Below are positions 43,546 to 52,613 of a DNA stretch of 64,000 bases, piece after piece. The DNA is from Synergistes jonesii (lineage in GTDB: Bacteria > Synergistota > Synergistia > Synergistales > Synergistaceae). The notes beneath the pieces were generated by a model. It saw only the letters and a list, made by a program, of their open reading frames with translations. It was not told the DNA's origin and searched no databases. The first letter of the stretch is position 1; each line of letters opens with the position of its first letter. The stretch spans positions 89,905 through 153,904 of the forward strand of contig NZ_JMKI01000047.1 of NCBI RefSeq assembly GCF_000712295.1. The letters are read 5' to 3'. The position numbers were made by a program, and so were the translations under genes.

Positions 43546-43594
43546 GAATGTTAAAAGGCTGGATAATAATTTTTACGGCCGAGAGGTGAAGCAA

Positions 43595-44566
43595 ATGGAA
43601 AATATCCGGGTGGGAGTCGTCGGCGTGGGGCATCTGGGGATGCACCACGCGAGGGTTTACACGGAAATTTTAGGCGCCCAGCTTGTGGGCGTCGTCGATA
43701 TAAACGAGGAACGAGCACAGACGATAGCGGAACCGCTTGGCGTGCCGGCTTACGGCGATTTTGCAACGTTCCTGAGAATCGCCCGCCCGGACGCGGTCAG
43801 CATAGTCGTCCCGACGAGCAAACATTACGAGATCGCGAAGGTCGCTATGGAGCACGACGCGCACGTGCTCGTGGAAAAGCCGGTAACGACGAGCGTCGAC
43901 GAGGCTGAGAAGCTGCTTAACCTGGCGGTGGAAAGGGACGTCATACTTCAGGTCGGCCACATAGAACGCTTCAACAGCGCGGTGGAGCACGTGCGCGAAT
44001 TCGTCAAAGACCCCTATTTCATACAGACGCGTAGGGTCGGCCCCTTCTCGCCGCGGATAAGCGACGTCGGCGTCGTCCTCGACCTGATGATTCACGACGT
44101 GGATATAATCCTCTCGATGGTCAACTCTGAGCTGATATCCATATCGGCGATGGGGCGCTGCATACGCACCGACCACGAGGACATCGCCTCGGTGCAGCTG
44201 CGCTTTGCGAACGGCGCGATGGCTCAGATTCTCGTGAGCCGCGTCAGCGAAAAGCGCCAGCGCATGATGGAGATAACGGAAGCCGAGAGGTTTGTCACGG
44301 TGAACTTCGAGACGCAGGACATAACGGTGCAGCGCAGTGTCCGCGAGAGCGGCGGCAATATCGTCGAGGTCGTTGAGCATCCCGTCTTCCCGAAGACCGA
44401 GCCTCTGAAGATGGAGCTGCAGCATTTCATATCCTGCATACGCGACGGGCTCCAGCCCATGGTCGGCATCAAGGACGGCAAGCGCGCGCTCGAGGTCTGC
44501 GTCGCCGCGCTGCGCCAGATACACGAGGAAAAGCCGCAGAGCGCGTCCATCCTTTCCGCGATGTAA
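43595..44566 (+). CDS. Gfo/Idh/MocA family NAD(P)-dependent sugar oxidoreductase
   Basis: This 323-residue protein has an N-terminal Rossmann domain (VGVVGVGHLGMHHARVY), the conserved lysine motif VEKPVTTS, and a C-terminal domain with GHIERFN and DLMIHDVDIIL. It resembles the UDP-GlcNAc 3-dehydrogenase (GnnA)-like branch, which makes diamino-sugar lipid A precursors, but the partner aminotransferase is not nearby, so I do not assign a substrate. GAGAGGTGA precedes ATG 43595. A strong terminator follows. Confidence 0.85.
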   Translation: MENIRVGVVGVGHLGMHHARVYTEILGAQLVGVVDINEERAQTIAEPLGVPAYGDFATFLRIARPDAVSIVVPTSKHYEIAKVAMEHDAHVLVEKPVTTSVDEAEKLLNLAVERDVILQVGHIERFNSAVEHVREFVKDPYFIQTRRVGPFSPRISDVGVVLDLMIHDVDIILSMVNSELISISAMGRCIRTDHEDIASVQLRFANGAMAQILVSRVSEKRQRMMEITEAERFVTVNFETQDITVQRSVRESGGNIVEVVEHPVFPKTEPLKMELQHFISCIRDGLQPMVGIKDGKRALEVCVAALRQIHEEKPQSASILSAM

Positions 44567-44640
44567 AAAACCGACGGCGGCCGCCGCTTCGAGAGTCGTT
44601 AAAAAAATCAATGACAGCTGCCGATTTAAGAGTTATTATT

Positions 44641-44672
44641 AAGAGAGGGAAAGATTTTTTCCTCTCTTTTTT
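44641..44672 (+). terminator. Rho-independent terminator after the Gfo/Idh/MocA gene
   Basis: AAGAGAGG (44641-44648) and CCTCTCTT (44661-44668) form an 8-base-pair stem, followed by TTTT. It lies 75 bases after the stop codon at 44566. Confidence 0.85.
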
Positions 44673-44705
44673 GTGCACTCAGATGCCGGAAGGGTGATTT
44701 GCAAG

Positions 44706-44951
44706 TTGGCGGAAATTTTTAAAAACATACCATCTGTAAATATCCAGGCTTTCGCAGCGCTGGCGCTCTTCTGCGTTTCGCTCTTTCTCGCCAGGATGAT
44801 TGTGAACATACAGTCGGGAAAGTGGCCCGGAAACGAGATGTGGATCACTTATCTGCGGGTCGTCCTCGGCTTCACCTTTGCCGCGTCGATAGGCCTCGGT
44901 TTCTACAGCTTCGCGGGAATCGACATCCTTTTCGGCCGAGGCGGACTCTGA
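44706..44951 (+). CDS. Small two-helix membrane protein upstream of meaB
   Basis: This 81-residue protein has two hydrophobic segments (about 14-30 and 50-70) with a polar loop containing NIQSGKWPGNEMW. I do not recognise a family. TTG 44706 is about eight bases after GGAAGGGTGA; in-frame GTGs at 44694 and 44673 are alternatives. It sits just after a terminator and 58 bases before meaB, apparently in the same unit. A role linked to MeaB or cobalamin enzymes is only a guess from position. Confidence 0.6.
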   Translation: MAEIFKNIPSVNIQAFAALALFCVSLFLARMIVNIQSGKWPGNEMWITYLRVVLGFTFAASIGLGFYSFAGIDILFGRGGL

Positions 44952-45013
44952 TGCGCAAAAATTTCTTGATGCTCCGCAACCAATACAATAGACAGGGAGA
45001 GTTTGATCGATGA
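44951..45013 (+). CDS. Possible 20-codon leader ORF coupled to meaB
   Basis: An ATG overlaps the stop of the small membrane protein (TGATG at 44949-44953). The 20-codon frame ends with a TGA that overlaps the meaB start (ATGA at 45010-45013). It could re-initiate ribosomes from one gene to the next. I see no independent ribosome site, so it may not be a real protein. Confidence 0.25.
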   Translation: MRKNFLMLRNQYNRQGEFDR

Positions 45014-45945
45014 ATAATCTGCTCGAGCGCGCCGCAGCGGGCGACATAAGGGCGATAGGACGGCTGATCAGCCTTGTGGAAGCCGAGAGTTCGTCTTCGA
45101 AGGACATTATGAAGACGATATATCCAAAAAGCGGGCGCGCGCATGTGATAGGCATAACAGGAAGTCCGGGCGCCGGCAAAAGCACCTTCGTCAACAGGCT
45201 GATCGCACAGTTCCTCGCCGAAGGCAAAAGGGTCGGAGTCATCGCGATCGACCCCTCGAGCCCTTTTACGGGCGGAGCCATTCTCGGCGACCGTCTACGC
45301 ATGCAGGACCACGCGCTAGAAGAGGAGGTCTTCATCCGCAGCATGGGATCGCGCGGAAACCTCGGCGGCGTGAGCCGCAGCACTCACGAAGGCGCGCTGA
45401 TCCTCGATGCCTGCGGCTACGACGTAGTTATAGTCGAAACGGTCGGGGTCGGGCAGTCCGAGGTCGACATCGTCAAAATCGCCGATACCGTCTGTCTCAT
45501 ACTTACGCCGGGAATGGGCGACGACGTCCAGATCATGAAGGCCGGCATTATGGAGATAGCCGATATATTCGTTGTAAACAAGGCCGACAGGGAAGGAGCC
45601 GACAAGGTTGCGGCAGACGTGCAGGTCATGCTGAAGATGCTCGGCGAAAGGGAATGGGTCCCTCCCGTCGTGCTCGTCTCTTCGCAGAAAAACACCGGCG
45701 TCGACCAGGCCAAAGAGGTGATAAACAAGCACTCCGCGTATCTGGCGGAGAGCGCGGAGGGCAGGCGCCGCCGCTGGTCGCAGCTCGAAATGGAGGTCGA
45801 GGCGATACTGCGCGGCGAAATTTCTTCTATTGTCGAAAAGGAATGGAAAGAGCGCCGGAACGACGGGCTGATGGAGGACCTGTCCGCGAGGAAGTGCGAT
45901 CCCTATACGCTCTCCGGAGAAATTATTCAGAAGATAATAAAGTAA
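45010..45945 (+). CDS. meaB: MeaB-type G3E GTPase chaperone of methylmalonyl-CoA mutase
   Basis: MeaB protects and reactivates adenosylcobalamin-dependent methylmalonyl-CoA mutase by GTP-driven cofactor gating. The 311-residue protein has the P-loop GSPGAGKST, DPSSPFTGGAILGDRLRM, ETVGVGQSE and NKADREGAD. GGGAGAG precedes the ATG. No mutase gene lies in this window, although an MmsA-type dehydrogenase at the left end fits a propionyl/methylmalonyl-CoA metabolism. Confidence 0.93.
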   Translation: MNNLLERAAAGDIRAIGRLISLVEAESSSSKDIMKTIYPKSGRAHVIGITGSPGAGKSTFVNRLIAQFLAEGKRVGVIAIDPSSPFTGGAILGDRLRMQDHALEEEVFIRSMGSRGNLGGVSRSTHEGALILDACGYDVVIVETVGVGQSEVDIVKIADTVCLILTPGMGDDVQIMKAGIMEIADIFVVNKADREGADKVAADVQVMLKMLGEREWVPPVVLVSSQKNTGVDQAKEVINKHSAYLAESAEGRRRRWSQLEMEVEAILRGEISSIVEKEWKERRNDGLMEDLSARKCDPYTLSGEIIQKIIK

Positions 45946-45966
45946 ATTTTTACGGAGGAATAGATA

Positions 45967-47067
45967 ATGAAAATCGCGGTAGCTTCCGACCACGCCGGTT
46001 ACAAATTGAAAGAAGAAATAAAGAGACACCTCGCAGAAAAAAATTACGATGTGCTCGATTTTGGGAGCGCGTCGGCGGAGCTGAAGGTAGATTATCCGGA
46101 CTGGGGCTTCAAGGCGGCCGGAGCGGTCGCGAGCCACAAGGCGGAGCGCGGCATACTAGTCTGCGGCACCGGCATAGGCATGAGCATAGTCGCGAACAAG
46201 GTGCGCGGCATCCGCGCGGCGCTCTGTCACGACCATTTCACGGCTGTAATGAGCCGCCGCCACAACGACGCGAACGTGCTTGTGCTCGGCGCGCGCGTGC
46301 TCGGCGCCGACGTGGCGCGCGACATGGTCGATGTGTGGCTCGACGAGCCCTTTGAAGGAGGGCGCCACTCCTTCCGTCTTGACAAGATATCAGCCTACGA
46401 GGAGGAGAACTGCAAGAAGCTCGAAGCCTCCTCCGGCGGCGGACGCACTGTCGTCATAGACCATCCCCTCGTGCGCCACAAGCTCGGCCTCTTGCGCAAC
46501 AAAGAGACGTCGTCGAAGGACTTCCGCGACCTCGTTCAGGAGGTCGCCGGGCTGATGGTCTACGAAGTAACACGCCATTTGCCGCTCGAAGAGACGGAGA
46601 TCGAGACTCCGATCGAAAAGACGCGCGTCTTCACTCTCTCCGGCAAGAAGCTCGCCGTCGTTCCGGTGCTGCGCGCCGGGCTCGGCATGGTCGAGGGCAT
46701 ACTGAAGCTTGTGCCTAACGCGAAGGTCGGGCACATAGGGCTTTACCGCGATCCAAAGACGCTGAAGCCGGTCGATTATTACTGTAAACTGCCCTGCGAT
46801 ATTTCTGAAAGGGAAATTTTCGTCGTCGACCCGATGCTGGCGACGGGCGGCTCCGCCGTGGCGGCAGTCGGCCATATCATAGAGAGGGGCGGAAAGAAGA
46901 TATCTCTCGTCTCGCTCATCGCGGCTCCCGAAGGCATAGCGACCTTCCATGAGGCGCATCCCGACGTCGATATATTTGTCGCCGCAGTCGACAGCCATCT
47001 GAACGAACACTGCTACATCGTTCCGGGGCTTGGAGACGCCGGAGACAGATTGTTCGGCACAAAATAA
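45967..47067 (+). CDS. Fused ribose-5-phosphate isomerase B and uracil phosphoribosyltransferase
   Basis: This single 366-residue protein joins two enzymes. Residues 1-147 are Rpi[10 protein letters not shown], Cys66 in CGTGIGMSI, and RRHNDANV. This domain interconverts ribose-5-P and ribulose-5-P. Residues from about 158 to 366 are Upp: [22 protein letters not shown], the PRPP loop [11 protein letters not shown] (287-297) and the uracil site [14 protein letters not shown] at the very end. This domain makes UMP from uracil and PRPP. Both halves look complete and catalytic. A short Gly/Ser linker (ASSGGGR) separates them. The ATG follows TACGGAGG. Elsewhere rpiB and upp are separate, often neighbouring, genes. 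Confidence 0.93.
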   Translation: MKIAVASDHAGYKLKEEIKRHLAEKNYDVLDFGSASAELKVDYPDWGFKAAGAVASHKAERGILVCGTGIGMSIVANKVRGIRAALCHDHFTAVMSRRHNDANVLVLGARVLGADVARDMVDVWLDEPFEGGRHSFRLDKISAYEEENCKKLEASSGGGRTVVIDHPLVRHKLGLLRNKETSSKDFRDLVQEVAGLMVYEVTRHLPLEETEIETPIEKTRVFTLSGKKLAVVPVLRAGLGMVEGILKLVPNAKVGHIGLYRDPKTLKPVDYYCKLPCDISEREIFVVDPMLATGGSAVAAVGHIIERGGKKISLVSLIAAPEGIATFHEAHPDVDIFVAAVDSHLNEHCYIVPGLGDAGDRLFGTK

Positions 47068-47088
47068 CTGACGCGAAGGGAAATTAAT

Positions 47089-47979
47089 TTGCTTTCGATT
47101 TATCTCTTTACGCTTTTAAACTTCCTCTGGGGACTCGTCGGCACGCCCGTCGCGATCGCTCTTGCGCGGAAATTCAGGCTGCTCGACGTCCCCGGAGGAA
47201 GAAAGAAGCACGGCGGCATAATGCCGCGCGGCGCCGGGCTCGTGCTTTGGAGCGGTTACCTGATATGGGCGCTCTTCACCGGAAACCCAGGCGTCGAAGT
47301 GCCCTATATCGCGACGGGGGCTTCGCTGATCTTCATAGTCGGCTACATGGACGACATGCATCCGCTGCCCCCGCTGCTGCGCCTCGCCTTTCACCTTTTC
47401 GCGGCGCTGTGGGTCGCCTTTCCGCTCCCGATACCTTTCTGGCAGCGCGCACTCTTTACCCTGTGGATTGCCGGCTCGACGAACGCCTATAACCTCATAG
47501 ACGGGATGGACGGGCTGTGCTTGACGATGACTCTGATAACGTCCGTCTGCGCGCTCACCTTCGGCGGGGCTTCGGCCTGGCTGCCCTTCTGCGGCCTCGT
47601 CTTCGGTGTGCTGCTGTGGAACTTTCCGCAGCCACGGACCTTTCTCGGCGACGGAGGCAGCACGCTCCTCGGCTATATATGTTCTTCGCAGCTTGCGTGG
47701 AGCATTTTCCCCAGCGCCTTCGGCAGAAATTTTATTTATCTCGCTCTTATACTGCTATTTTTAGGCGGGGTCCCCGTGATCGATACTCTCTTCGCGATGA
47801 CGAGGCGAATGCTTCACGGAAAATCGCCTTTTGAGCCGGACAGGGGACACGCACATCACAAGCTCCAGGATATGGGGCTGCCGAAGTCTGCCACCTTGAT
47901 AGTCATGGGGGCCGCGCACGCTTTGATAATCGCCTTCGGCATCCGTCTGCTCGGAGTGCCGCTTTTTGATATTTTCTGA
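47089..47979 (+). CDS. WecA/TagO-type undecaprenyl-phosphate N-acetylhexosamine-1-phosphate transferase
   Basis: This 296-residue polytopic protein of the MraY/WecA family starts glycan assembly by moving GlcNAc-1-P (or a related sugar) to undecaprenyl phosphate. It has KKHGGIMPRGAG, the acidic MDDMHP, NAYNLIDGMDG, FLGDGGSTLLG and HAHHKL, the last matching the HIHH motif of WecA rather than MraY. It starts with TTG 47089 after AAGGGA. wecB follows 17 bases later, so the pair probably begins a surface polysaccharide or secondary cell-wall polymer, possibly the one CsaB pyruvylates. Confidence 0.88.
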   Translation: MLSIYLFTLLNFLWGLVGTPVAIALARKFRLLDVPGGRKKHGGIMPRGAGLVLWSGYLIWALFTGNPGVEVPYIATGASLIFIVGYMDDMHPLPPLLRLAFHLFAALWVAFPLPIPFWQRALFTLWIAGSTNAYNLIDGMDGLCLTMTLITSVCALTFGGASAWLPFCGLVFGVLLWNFPQPRTFLGDGGSTLLGYICSSQLAWSIFPSAFGRNFIYLALILLFLGGVPVIDTLFAMTRRMLHGKSPFEPDRGHAHHKLQDMGLPKSATLIVMGAAHALIIAFGIRLLGVPLFDIF

Positions 47980-47996
47980 TTTGGAGGGAGCCGAAA

Positions 47997-49121
47997 ATGG
48001 AGAGGAAAAAAGTTGTATGCGTGATAGGCACGAGGCCTGAAGCCATCAAAATGGCTCCGGTCGTCAAGGCTCTCGCCGCCGACGCGTCATTCGACGTGCG
48101 CGTGCTTGCTACGGGACAGCACGCGGCCATGCTCGACCAGGTGCTCGACTTCTTCGGCCTGTCGGCTGACAGAAACCTGCATATAATGAGGGAGCGTCAG
48201 TCGCTCGACTATATAACCTCGTCGGTGCTTACCGGCGTAGGAGAATATTTTGACGGCGCAGGGGCGGCCGCGGTGCTCGTACACGGCGACACGACTACGA
48301 CCTTCGCTGCGGGGCTCGCGGCCTTTTACCGCGGTATCCCGATCGGACACGTCGAAGCGGGGCTGCGCAGCGGAAACATGCGTCTGCCGTTCCCGGAGGA
48401 GATGAACCGCGTGCTGGTCGACAAGATGATAACCTGGGGTTTCGCCCCGACAAAGCTCGCCGCGGAAAACCTCAGAAAGGAAGGTCTGCCCGAGGGCGCG
48501 ATAAGCGTCACCGGCAACACCGTCATAGACGCACTCTTCTACACGATAACGAAACGCAGGAGCCCCGAGGCCGGCGAGCTTTCCGTACTTCCGGACGGAG
48601 CGCCCTTCCTTCTCGTCACGGCGCACCGCCGCGAATCGTGGGGCAGGCCGCTCGAAGGCATATGCGAGGCGCTCGTTGAAATACTGGACGCGCACCCCGA
48701 CGTCTGGATGGTCGTCCCGATGCACAAAAACCCGGCGGTCCGTGAGACGATCGGAAAATATCTAGGCGGGCGCGACAGGGCGATACTCTGCGACCCGCTT
48801 GACTATCCCGATTTCGTATGGGCGATGAACACGTCAAAATTTATTTTGAGCGACAGCGGCGGCGTTCAGGAGGAAGCTTCCGCGATAAAGAAACCCGTGC
48901 TGATACTGCGCGACGTCACGGAGCGCCCGGAGGTCGTCGAACAGGGCAGCGGTCTCCTCGTCGGAGTGCGGAAAGAGAAGATACTTGCCGCGGCGCTCAG
49001 GCTGCTCGAAGAGCCGGGGGCGATCGCGGCGATCGAAAAGAGGTGCGAAGCCCAGCCCTTCGGCGACGGCACCGCATCTGTTAAAATAGTAAATACACTT
49101 AAGGAGAGCCTTCTGAAATAG
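47997..49121 (+). CDS. wecB: UDP-N-acetylglucosamine 2-epimerase (non-hydrolysing)
   Basis: WecB interconverts UDP-GlcNAc and UDP-ManNAc for surface glycans. The 374-residue protein has GTRPEAIKMAPV, HGDTTTT, EAGLRSGN, PFPEEMNR, THRR-type TAHRRESWG and DSGGVQEEA. The length is normal. It starts after TGGAGGGAG and is followed immediately by murA (stop and start adjacent). Confidence 0.95.
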   Translation: MERKKVVCVIGTRPEAIKMAPVVKALAADASFDVRVLATGQHAAMLDQVLDFFGLSADRNLHIMRERQSLDYITSSVLTGVGEYFDGAGAAAVLVHGDTTTTFAAGLAAFYRGIPIGHVEAGLRSGNMRLPFPEEMNRVLVDKMITWGFAPTKLAAENLRKEGLPEGAISVTGNTVIDALFYTITKRRSPEAGELSVLPDGAPFLLVTAHRRESWGRPLEGICEALVEILDAHPDVWMVVPMHKNPAVRETIGKYLGGRDRAILCDPLDYPDFVWAMNTSKFILSDSGGVQEEASAIKKPVLILRDVTERPEVVEQGSGLLVGVRKEKILAAALRLLEEPGAIAAIEKRCEAQPFGDGTASVKIVNTLKESLLK

Positions 49122-50402
49122 ATGGAAAGCAGCGAAGAGAAAAAAATGGCGGAAAAAATGCTAATAAGAGGCGGCAGGAAACTGCGCGGGACCGTAGACG
49201 TCCAGGGCGCTAAAAATGCCGCTCTGCCCGTCATGGCCGCGTCGATTCTGTTGAAGGGAGGTTCGCTCTCGCTCGAAGGTGTCCCCGACCTCTATGACAT
49301 ACGCACGATGCGCGACCTGCTGTCGGATCTCGGCGCTTCGGTAACCTTCAACGGCCACAGGATGAGGATCGACGTACCGGAAAAATTAAAAGCCGACACT
49401 CCCGTCGAACTCGTCCGCAAGATGCGCGCCTCGTCGCTCGTGCTCGGTCCGCTCGTCGCGCGCTGCGGACGCGCGCACCTACCGCTGCCGGGCGGTTGCG
49501 TGCTCGGCAGCCGGCCTCTCGATTTCCATCTTAAAGGGCTCGCGAAGATGGGATCGGATATCGAGCTTAAGTCGGGCGCGGTGAACGCGACCGCGGGACG
49601 GCTCAAAGGGACGACGATAACTCTCGAATACCCTTCCGTGGGAGCGACGGAGAATCTGATGATGGCGGCTACTTTAGCCGAAGGGACGACCTTTATAGAG
49701 AACGCCGCGAAGGAGCCGGAGATCGTGAATTTGGCCGAGATTCTGCGTCTTATGGGAGCCTCGGTGAGCGGCGACGGCGGTGAGACCATTCGCGTGAGCG
49801 GAGTGACTTCGCTGCACTCAGCGACGGGCCGGATAATACCGGACAGGATAGAGGCCGCGACCTATCTGATAGCCGGCGTGATCACGGGCGGCGCGGTCAC
49901 AGTGAGAGGCATTCCGGCCGCCTATATGGAGGCGATACTGAACAAGTTGGAAGAGGCGGGGGCGGAAATAGACGTCTTTGGAAACGAAATAACCGCGAAG
50001 TGCGGCGCGCCGCTCAAGGGCGTCACCGTCAAGACGATGCCCTATCCGGGCTTCCCGACGGATGTGCAGCCCCAGATGATGGCGGCGCTGACTTTAGCGT
50101 CGGGGACGAGCGTAATACATGAGAGCGTCTTCGACTCGCGGCTGCTGCATATCAGCGAGTTCAAAAAGGTGGGCGCGAAAATCGAGGTGCAGGACAACGT
50201 CGCGATCATCACGGGCGTGCCCTCTTTGACCGGAGCAGAGGTGCATTCTTCGAACCTGCGCGCCGGAGCGGCGCTGATACTGCTCGGACTCGCGGCCGAA
50301 GGCGAAAGCACGATCTGCGAACTACACCACGTCTGGCGCGGCTACGAAGGACTCGTCGAAAAGCTGCGCTCTCTCGGCGCGGATATCGAATACGCCGATT
50401 GA
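49122..50402 (+). CDS. murA: UDP-N-acetylglucosamine 1-carboxyvinyltransferase MurA
   Basis: MurA adds enolpyruvate to UDP-GlcNAc, the first committed step of peptidoglycan synthesis. The 426-residue protein has VDVQGAKNAALPV, RKMRASSLVLGPL, the catalytic Cys in LPGGCVLGSRPLD (the fosfomycin target) and FPTDVQPQ. Start is uncertain: ATG 49122 directly follows wecB, and ATG 49146 would remove eight non-conserved residues. It overlaps the next gene region at its TGA. Confidence 0.95.
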   Translation: MESSEEKKMAEKMLIRGGRKLRGTVDVQGAKNAALPVMAASILLKGGSLSLEGVPDLYDIRTMRDLLSDLGASVTFNGHRMRIDVPEKLKADTPVELVRKMRASSLVLGPLVARCGRAHLPLPGGCVLGSRPLDFHLKGLAKMGSDIELKSGAVNATAGRLKGTTITLEYPSVGATENLMMAATLAEGTTFIENAAKEPEIVNLAEILRLMGASVSGDGGETIRVSGVTSLHSATGRIIPDRIEAATYLIAGVITGGAVTVRGIPAAYMEAILNKLEEAGAEIDVFGNEITAKCGAPLKGVTVKTMPYPGFPTDVQPQMMAALTLASGTSVIHESVFDSRLLHISEFKKVGAKIEVQDNVAIITGVPSLTGAEVHSSNLRAGAALILLGLAAEGESTICELHHVWRGYEGLVEKLRSLGADIEYAD

Positions 50403-50413
50403 CGGAAGATAAA

Positions 50414-51253
50414 ATGGCGGAAGAAAGAGAGCGGATCAACGATAAGATAACGACATCGGCCTTCGTCGGAGCAGCCGGCACGGGGAAGAGCCAGCGCGCC
50501 CAGCTCGTCGCCTCTTTAGTCGACGCTGATTATATAATCGACGACGGGCTCGTGATATACAAGGGCAGCATCGTCTGCGGAAAGAGTGCGAAGTCTGAGA
50601 GGAATCAGGTCAGCGCTATAAGGCGCGCGCTTTTTGAGTTCGAAGAGCACCGCCAGGCCGTGATATCCTTCTTCAAATCGGCCGCGCCCGCGTCTGTGAT
50701 GGTTATAGCGACGTCCGACGGCATGGCGCTGAAGATACTGCGCCGCCTCAGACTGCCCGCCCCTTCGCAGATCGTGCACATCGAAGACGTCGCGACGCCG
50801 GAGGAGATAGTGAAGGCGCGCAGGGAGCGCTTCAAGAAGGGACAGCACGTGATACCCGTCTCGCACGTCCTCGTGCGGAAGAATTTCGCCGGCAAACTCG
50901 TCGGCCAGCTGAGGGTGTTCTGGAAGTCGAAGGACAAGCGCGAAGGCGAAAAGACGATAGTGCGTCCGCCCTTCAGCTTTTACGGCGACGTGCATATAGA
51001 GCCCGAAGCGATAAAAGAGCTCGTCTCTTTTATCGCCGGCAGGACAGCCCAGATCGTCAAGGTGAACGAAGTCGGCGTGACGCCGCAGGAAGACGCGCTG
51101 CGCATAGAGATAAAGCTCGCCGTCAAGCTCGGCGATAAAAAGCTTATCGAAGTCGCGTCCCTCGTGAAGAGGCGCATCGCCGTCAGTCTGCGCTATTTCA
51201 CCGGTCTCGACGTGAAGAGCGTGGACGTGATCATTTCGGAGGTACAGGTATGA
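50414..51253 (+). CDS. P-loop/Asp23-domain fusion protein of unknown function
   Basis: This 279-residue protein has an N-terminal P-loop (GAAGTGKS, 19-26) in a small NTPase-like domain to about residue 140, then a basic linker. Residues 191-279 form an Asp23/Gls24 (YloU) domain: GDVHIEPEAIKELVSFIAG, LRIEIKLAVKLG and FTGLDVKSVDVIISEVQV. Stand-alone Asp23-family proteins act in envelope stress or lipid metabolism in Gram-positives. The ATG at 50414 follows GGAAG. Its stop overlaps the uracil-DNA glycosylase start (ATGA). No function can be assigned; nucleotide binding is likely from the P-loop. Confidence 0.7.
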   Translation: MAEERERINDKITTSAFVGAAGTGKSQRAQLVASLVDADYIIDDGLVIYKGSIVCGKSAKSERNQVSAIRRALFEFEEHRQAVISFFKSAAPASVMVIATSDGMALKILRRLRLPAPSQIVHIEDVATPEEIVKARRERFKKGQHVIPVSHVLVRKNFAGKLVGQLRVFWKSKDKREGEKTIVRPPFSFYGDVHIEPEAIKELVSFIAGRTAQIVKVNEVGVTPQEDALRIEIKLAVKLGDKKLIEVASLVKRRIAVSLRYFTGLDVKSVDVIISEVQV

Positions 51254-51924
51254 ACGATGAAAGAAAACTGCTGATGAAGCTCTCGGAAGGCGAGCGTGCT
51301 GCCTACAAAAAAGTTCTGTGGGAGGAAGCGCGCTCAAATGCACTTGCGTGCCGCGCCTGTCCTTTGGCCGATACGCGCGCGAAGGTTGTCTTCGGCGACG
51401 GAGACCCCGATTCGAAGCTGCTCTTCATCGGCGAGGGTCCGGGGGCCGACGAGGACGCGCAGGGGCTGCCCTTCGTCGGCAAGGCGGGACAGCTGCTGAC
51501 CCAGATACTCACCGCAGCGGGCATCAGCCGCAAAGAAGTCTACATCACCAACATAGTCAAATGCCGTCCGCCGGAAAACCGTGTTCCGTCGCCTCAGGAA
51601 ACGGTCATCTGCGACAGACACCTTCAGACGCAGATAATGCTGATCGACCCGCTGCTTATCGTGCTGCTGGGGAACACGCCGATGCGCTGGATACTCCAGA
51701 CCAACGAAGGAATCACGAAGCTGCGCGGCCGCTGGTTCGAGTGGCGCGGCGTCGCCGTGATGCCGATGTTCCACCCGAGCTACCTGCTTCGCAATCAGAG
51801 CAGGGAAAAGGGGAGCCCGAAGTCCCTCACCTGGATCGACATACAGGAGGTAAAGCGCCGCTGGGAAGAAGTCAAGACGGCGGGAAAGCTGAGCGAAGAT
51901 ATATTTGTCGGCGGGAGGGCGTGA
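51250..51924 (+). CDS. Family 4 (type 4) uracil-DNA glycosylase with Fe-S cluster
   Basis: This 224-residue base-excision enzyme removes uracil from DNA. It has the cluster cysteines CRACPL near the N-terminus, then KCRPPENR and ICDRH; the uracil-binding GEGPGADEDAQGLPFVGKAG; and the C-terminal MFHPSYLLRN. This is the family 4 (thermophile/SPO1 polymerase N-terminal) type common in anaerobes. It overlaps the P-loop/Asp23 gene by four bases and uppS by one (TGATG). Confidence 0.92.
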   Translation: MNDERKLLMKLSEGERAAYKKVLWEEARSNALACRACPLADTRAKVVFGDGDPDSKLLFIGEGPGADEDAQGLPFVGKAGQLLTQILTAAGISRKEVYITNIVKCRPPENRVPSPQETVICDRHLQTQIMLIDPLLIVLLGNTPMRWILQTNEGITKLRGRWFEWRGVAVMPMFHPSYLLRNQSREKGSPKSLTWIDIQEVKRRWEEVKTAGKLSEDIFVGGRA

Positions 51925-52613
51925 TGGAAAAGAAAAAACTCGAGCACGTCGCGATAATAATGGACGGCAACGGACGATGGGCGAAGGCGAAGCGCCTTCC
52001 GCGTATAATGGGGCATCACGCCGGGGTGCGCGCCGTAGAGCGCACGGTGCGCGCCGCCAAAGAACTCGGCATTCCCTACGTTTCGCTTTACGCCTTTTCC
52101 ACCGAAAACTGGAAGCGCTCTCAGAGCGAAGTGGCGGGGCTGATGGGGCTTTTCCGCTATTATATGCGCTCTAAGCTGGCCGAACTGTGCAAAGAGGAGT
52201 GCCGCGTGCGCTTCGCAGGCGACCTCGACGCTCTGCCGGATGACATCGTGCAGATACTGCGCGAGGTCGAGGAAAGGACGAAAATTTACGCGGAGCGTCA
52301 GCTCATCATATGTCTTAATTACGGTGGGCGCAAAGAAATCCTTGACGCAATAAATAAAATAACTGCCCAAAATATCAAGGTGCCAATTACCGAAGAGATA
52401 CTGCGTGCGAACCTCTATCTGCCCGACGTGCCCGACCCGGACCTGATCATACGCACGAGCGGAGAACTGCGGCTGAGCAATTTCTGGCTGTGGCAGAGCT
52501 CTTACAGCGAATATTATTTTACCGGCCAGTATTGGCCGGACTTCGATAAAGCGAGCCTCGAAGAGGCTGCGAAAGATTACTATGAAAGGGAGCGCCGTTA
52601 TGGGAAAGCTTAG
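51924..52613 (+). CDS. uppS: Undecaprenyl diphosphate synthase (cis-prenyltransferase)
   Basis: UppS condenses isopentenyl diphosphate onto farnesyl diphosphate to make the C55 lipid carrier. The 229-residue protein has IIMDGNGRWAK, GHHAGVRAVERTV, LYAFSTENWKRS and the C-terminal DLIIRTSGELRLSNFWLWQSSYSE. The ATG at 51924 overlaps the glycosylase stop; the open frame upstream of it is not protein-like. It heads the lipid-precursor block uppS-cdsA-dxr-rseP-ispG. Confidence 0.96.
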   Translation: MEKKKLEHVAIIMDGNGRWAKAKRLPRIMGHHAGVRAVERTVRAAKELGIPYVSLYAFSTENWKRSQSEVAGLMGLFRYYMRSKLAELCKEECRVRFAGDLDALPDDIVQILREVEERTKIYAERQLIICLNYGGRKEILDAINKITAQNIKVPITEEILRANLYLPDVPDPDLIIRTSGELRLSNFWLWQSSYSEYYFTGQYWPDFDKASLEEAAKDYYERERRYGKA

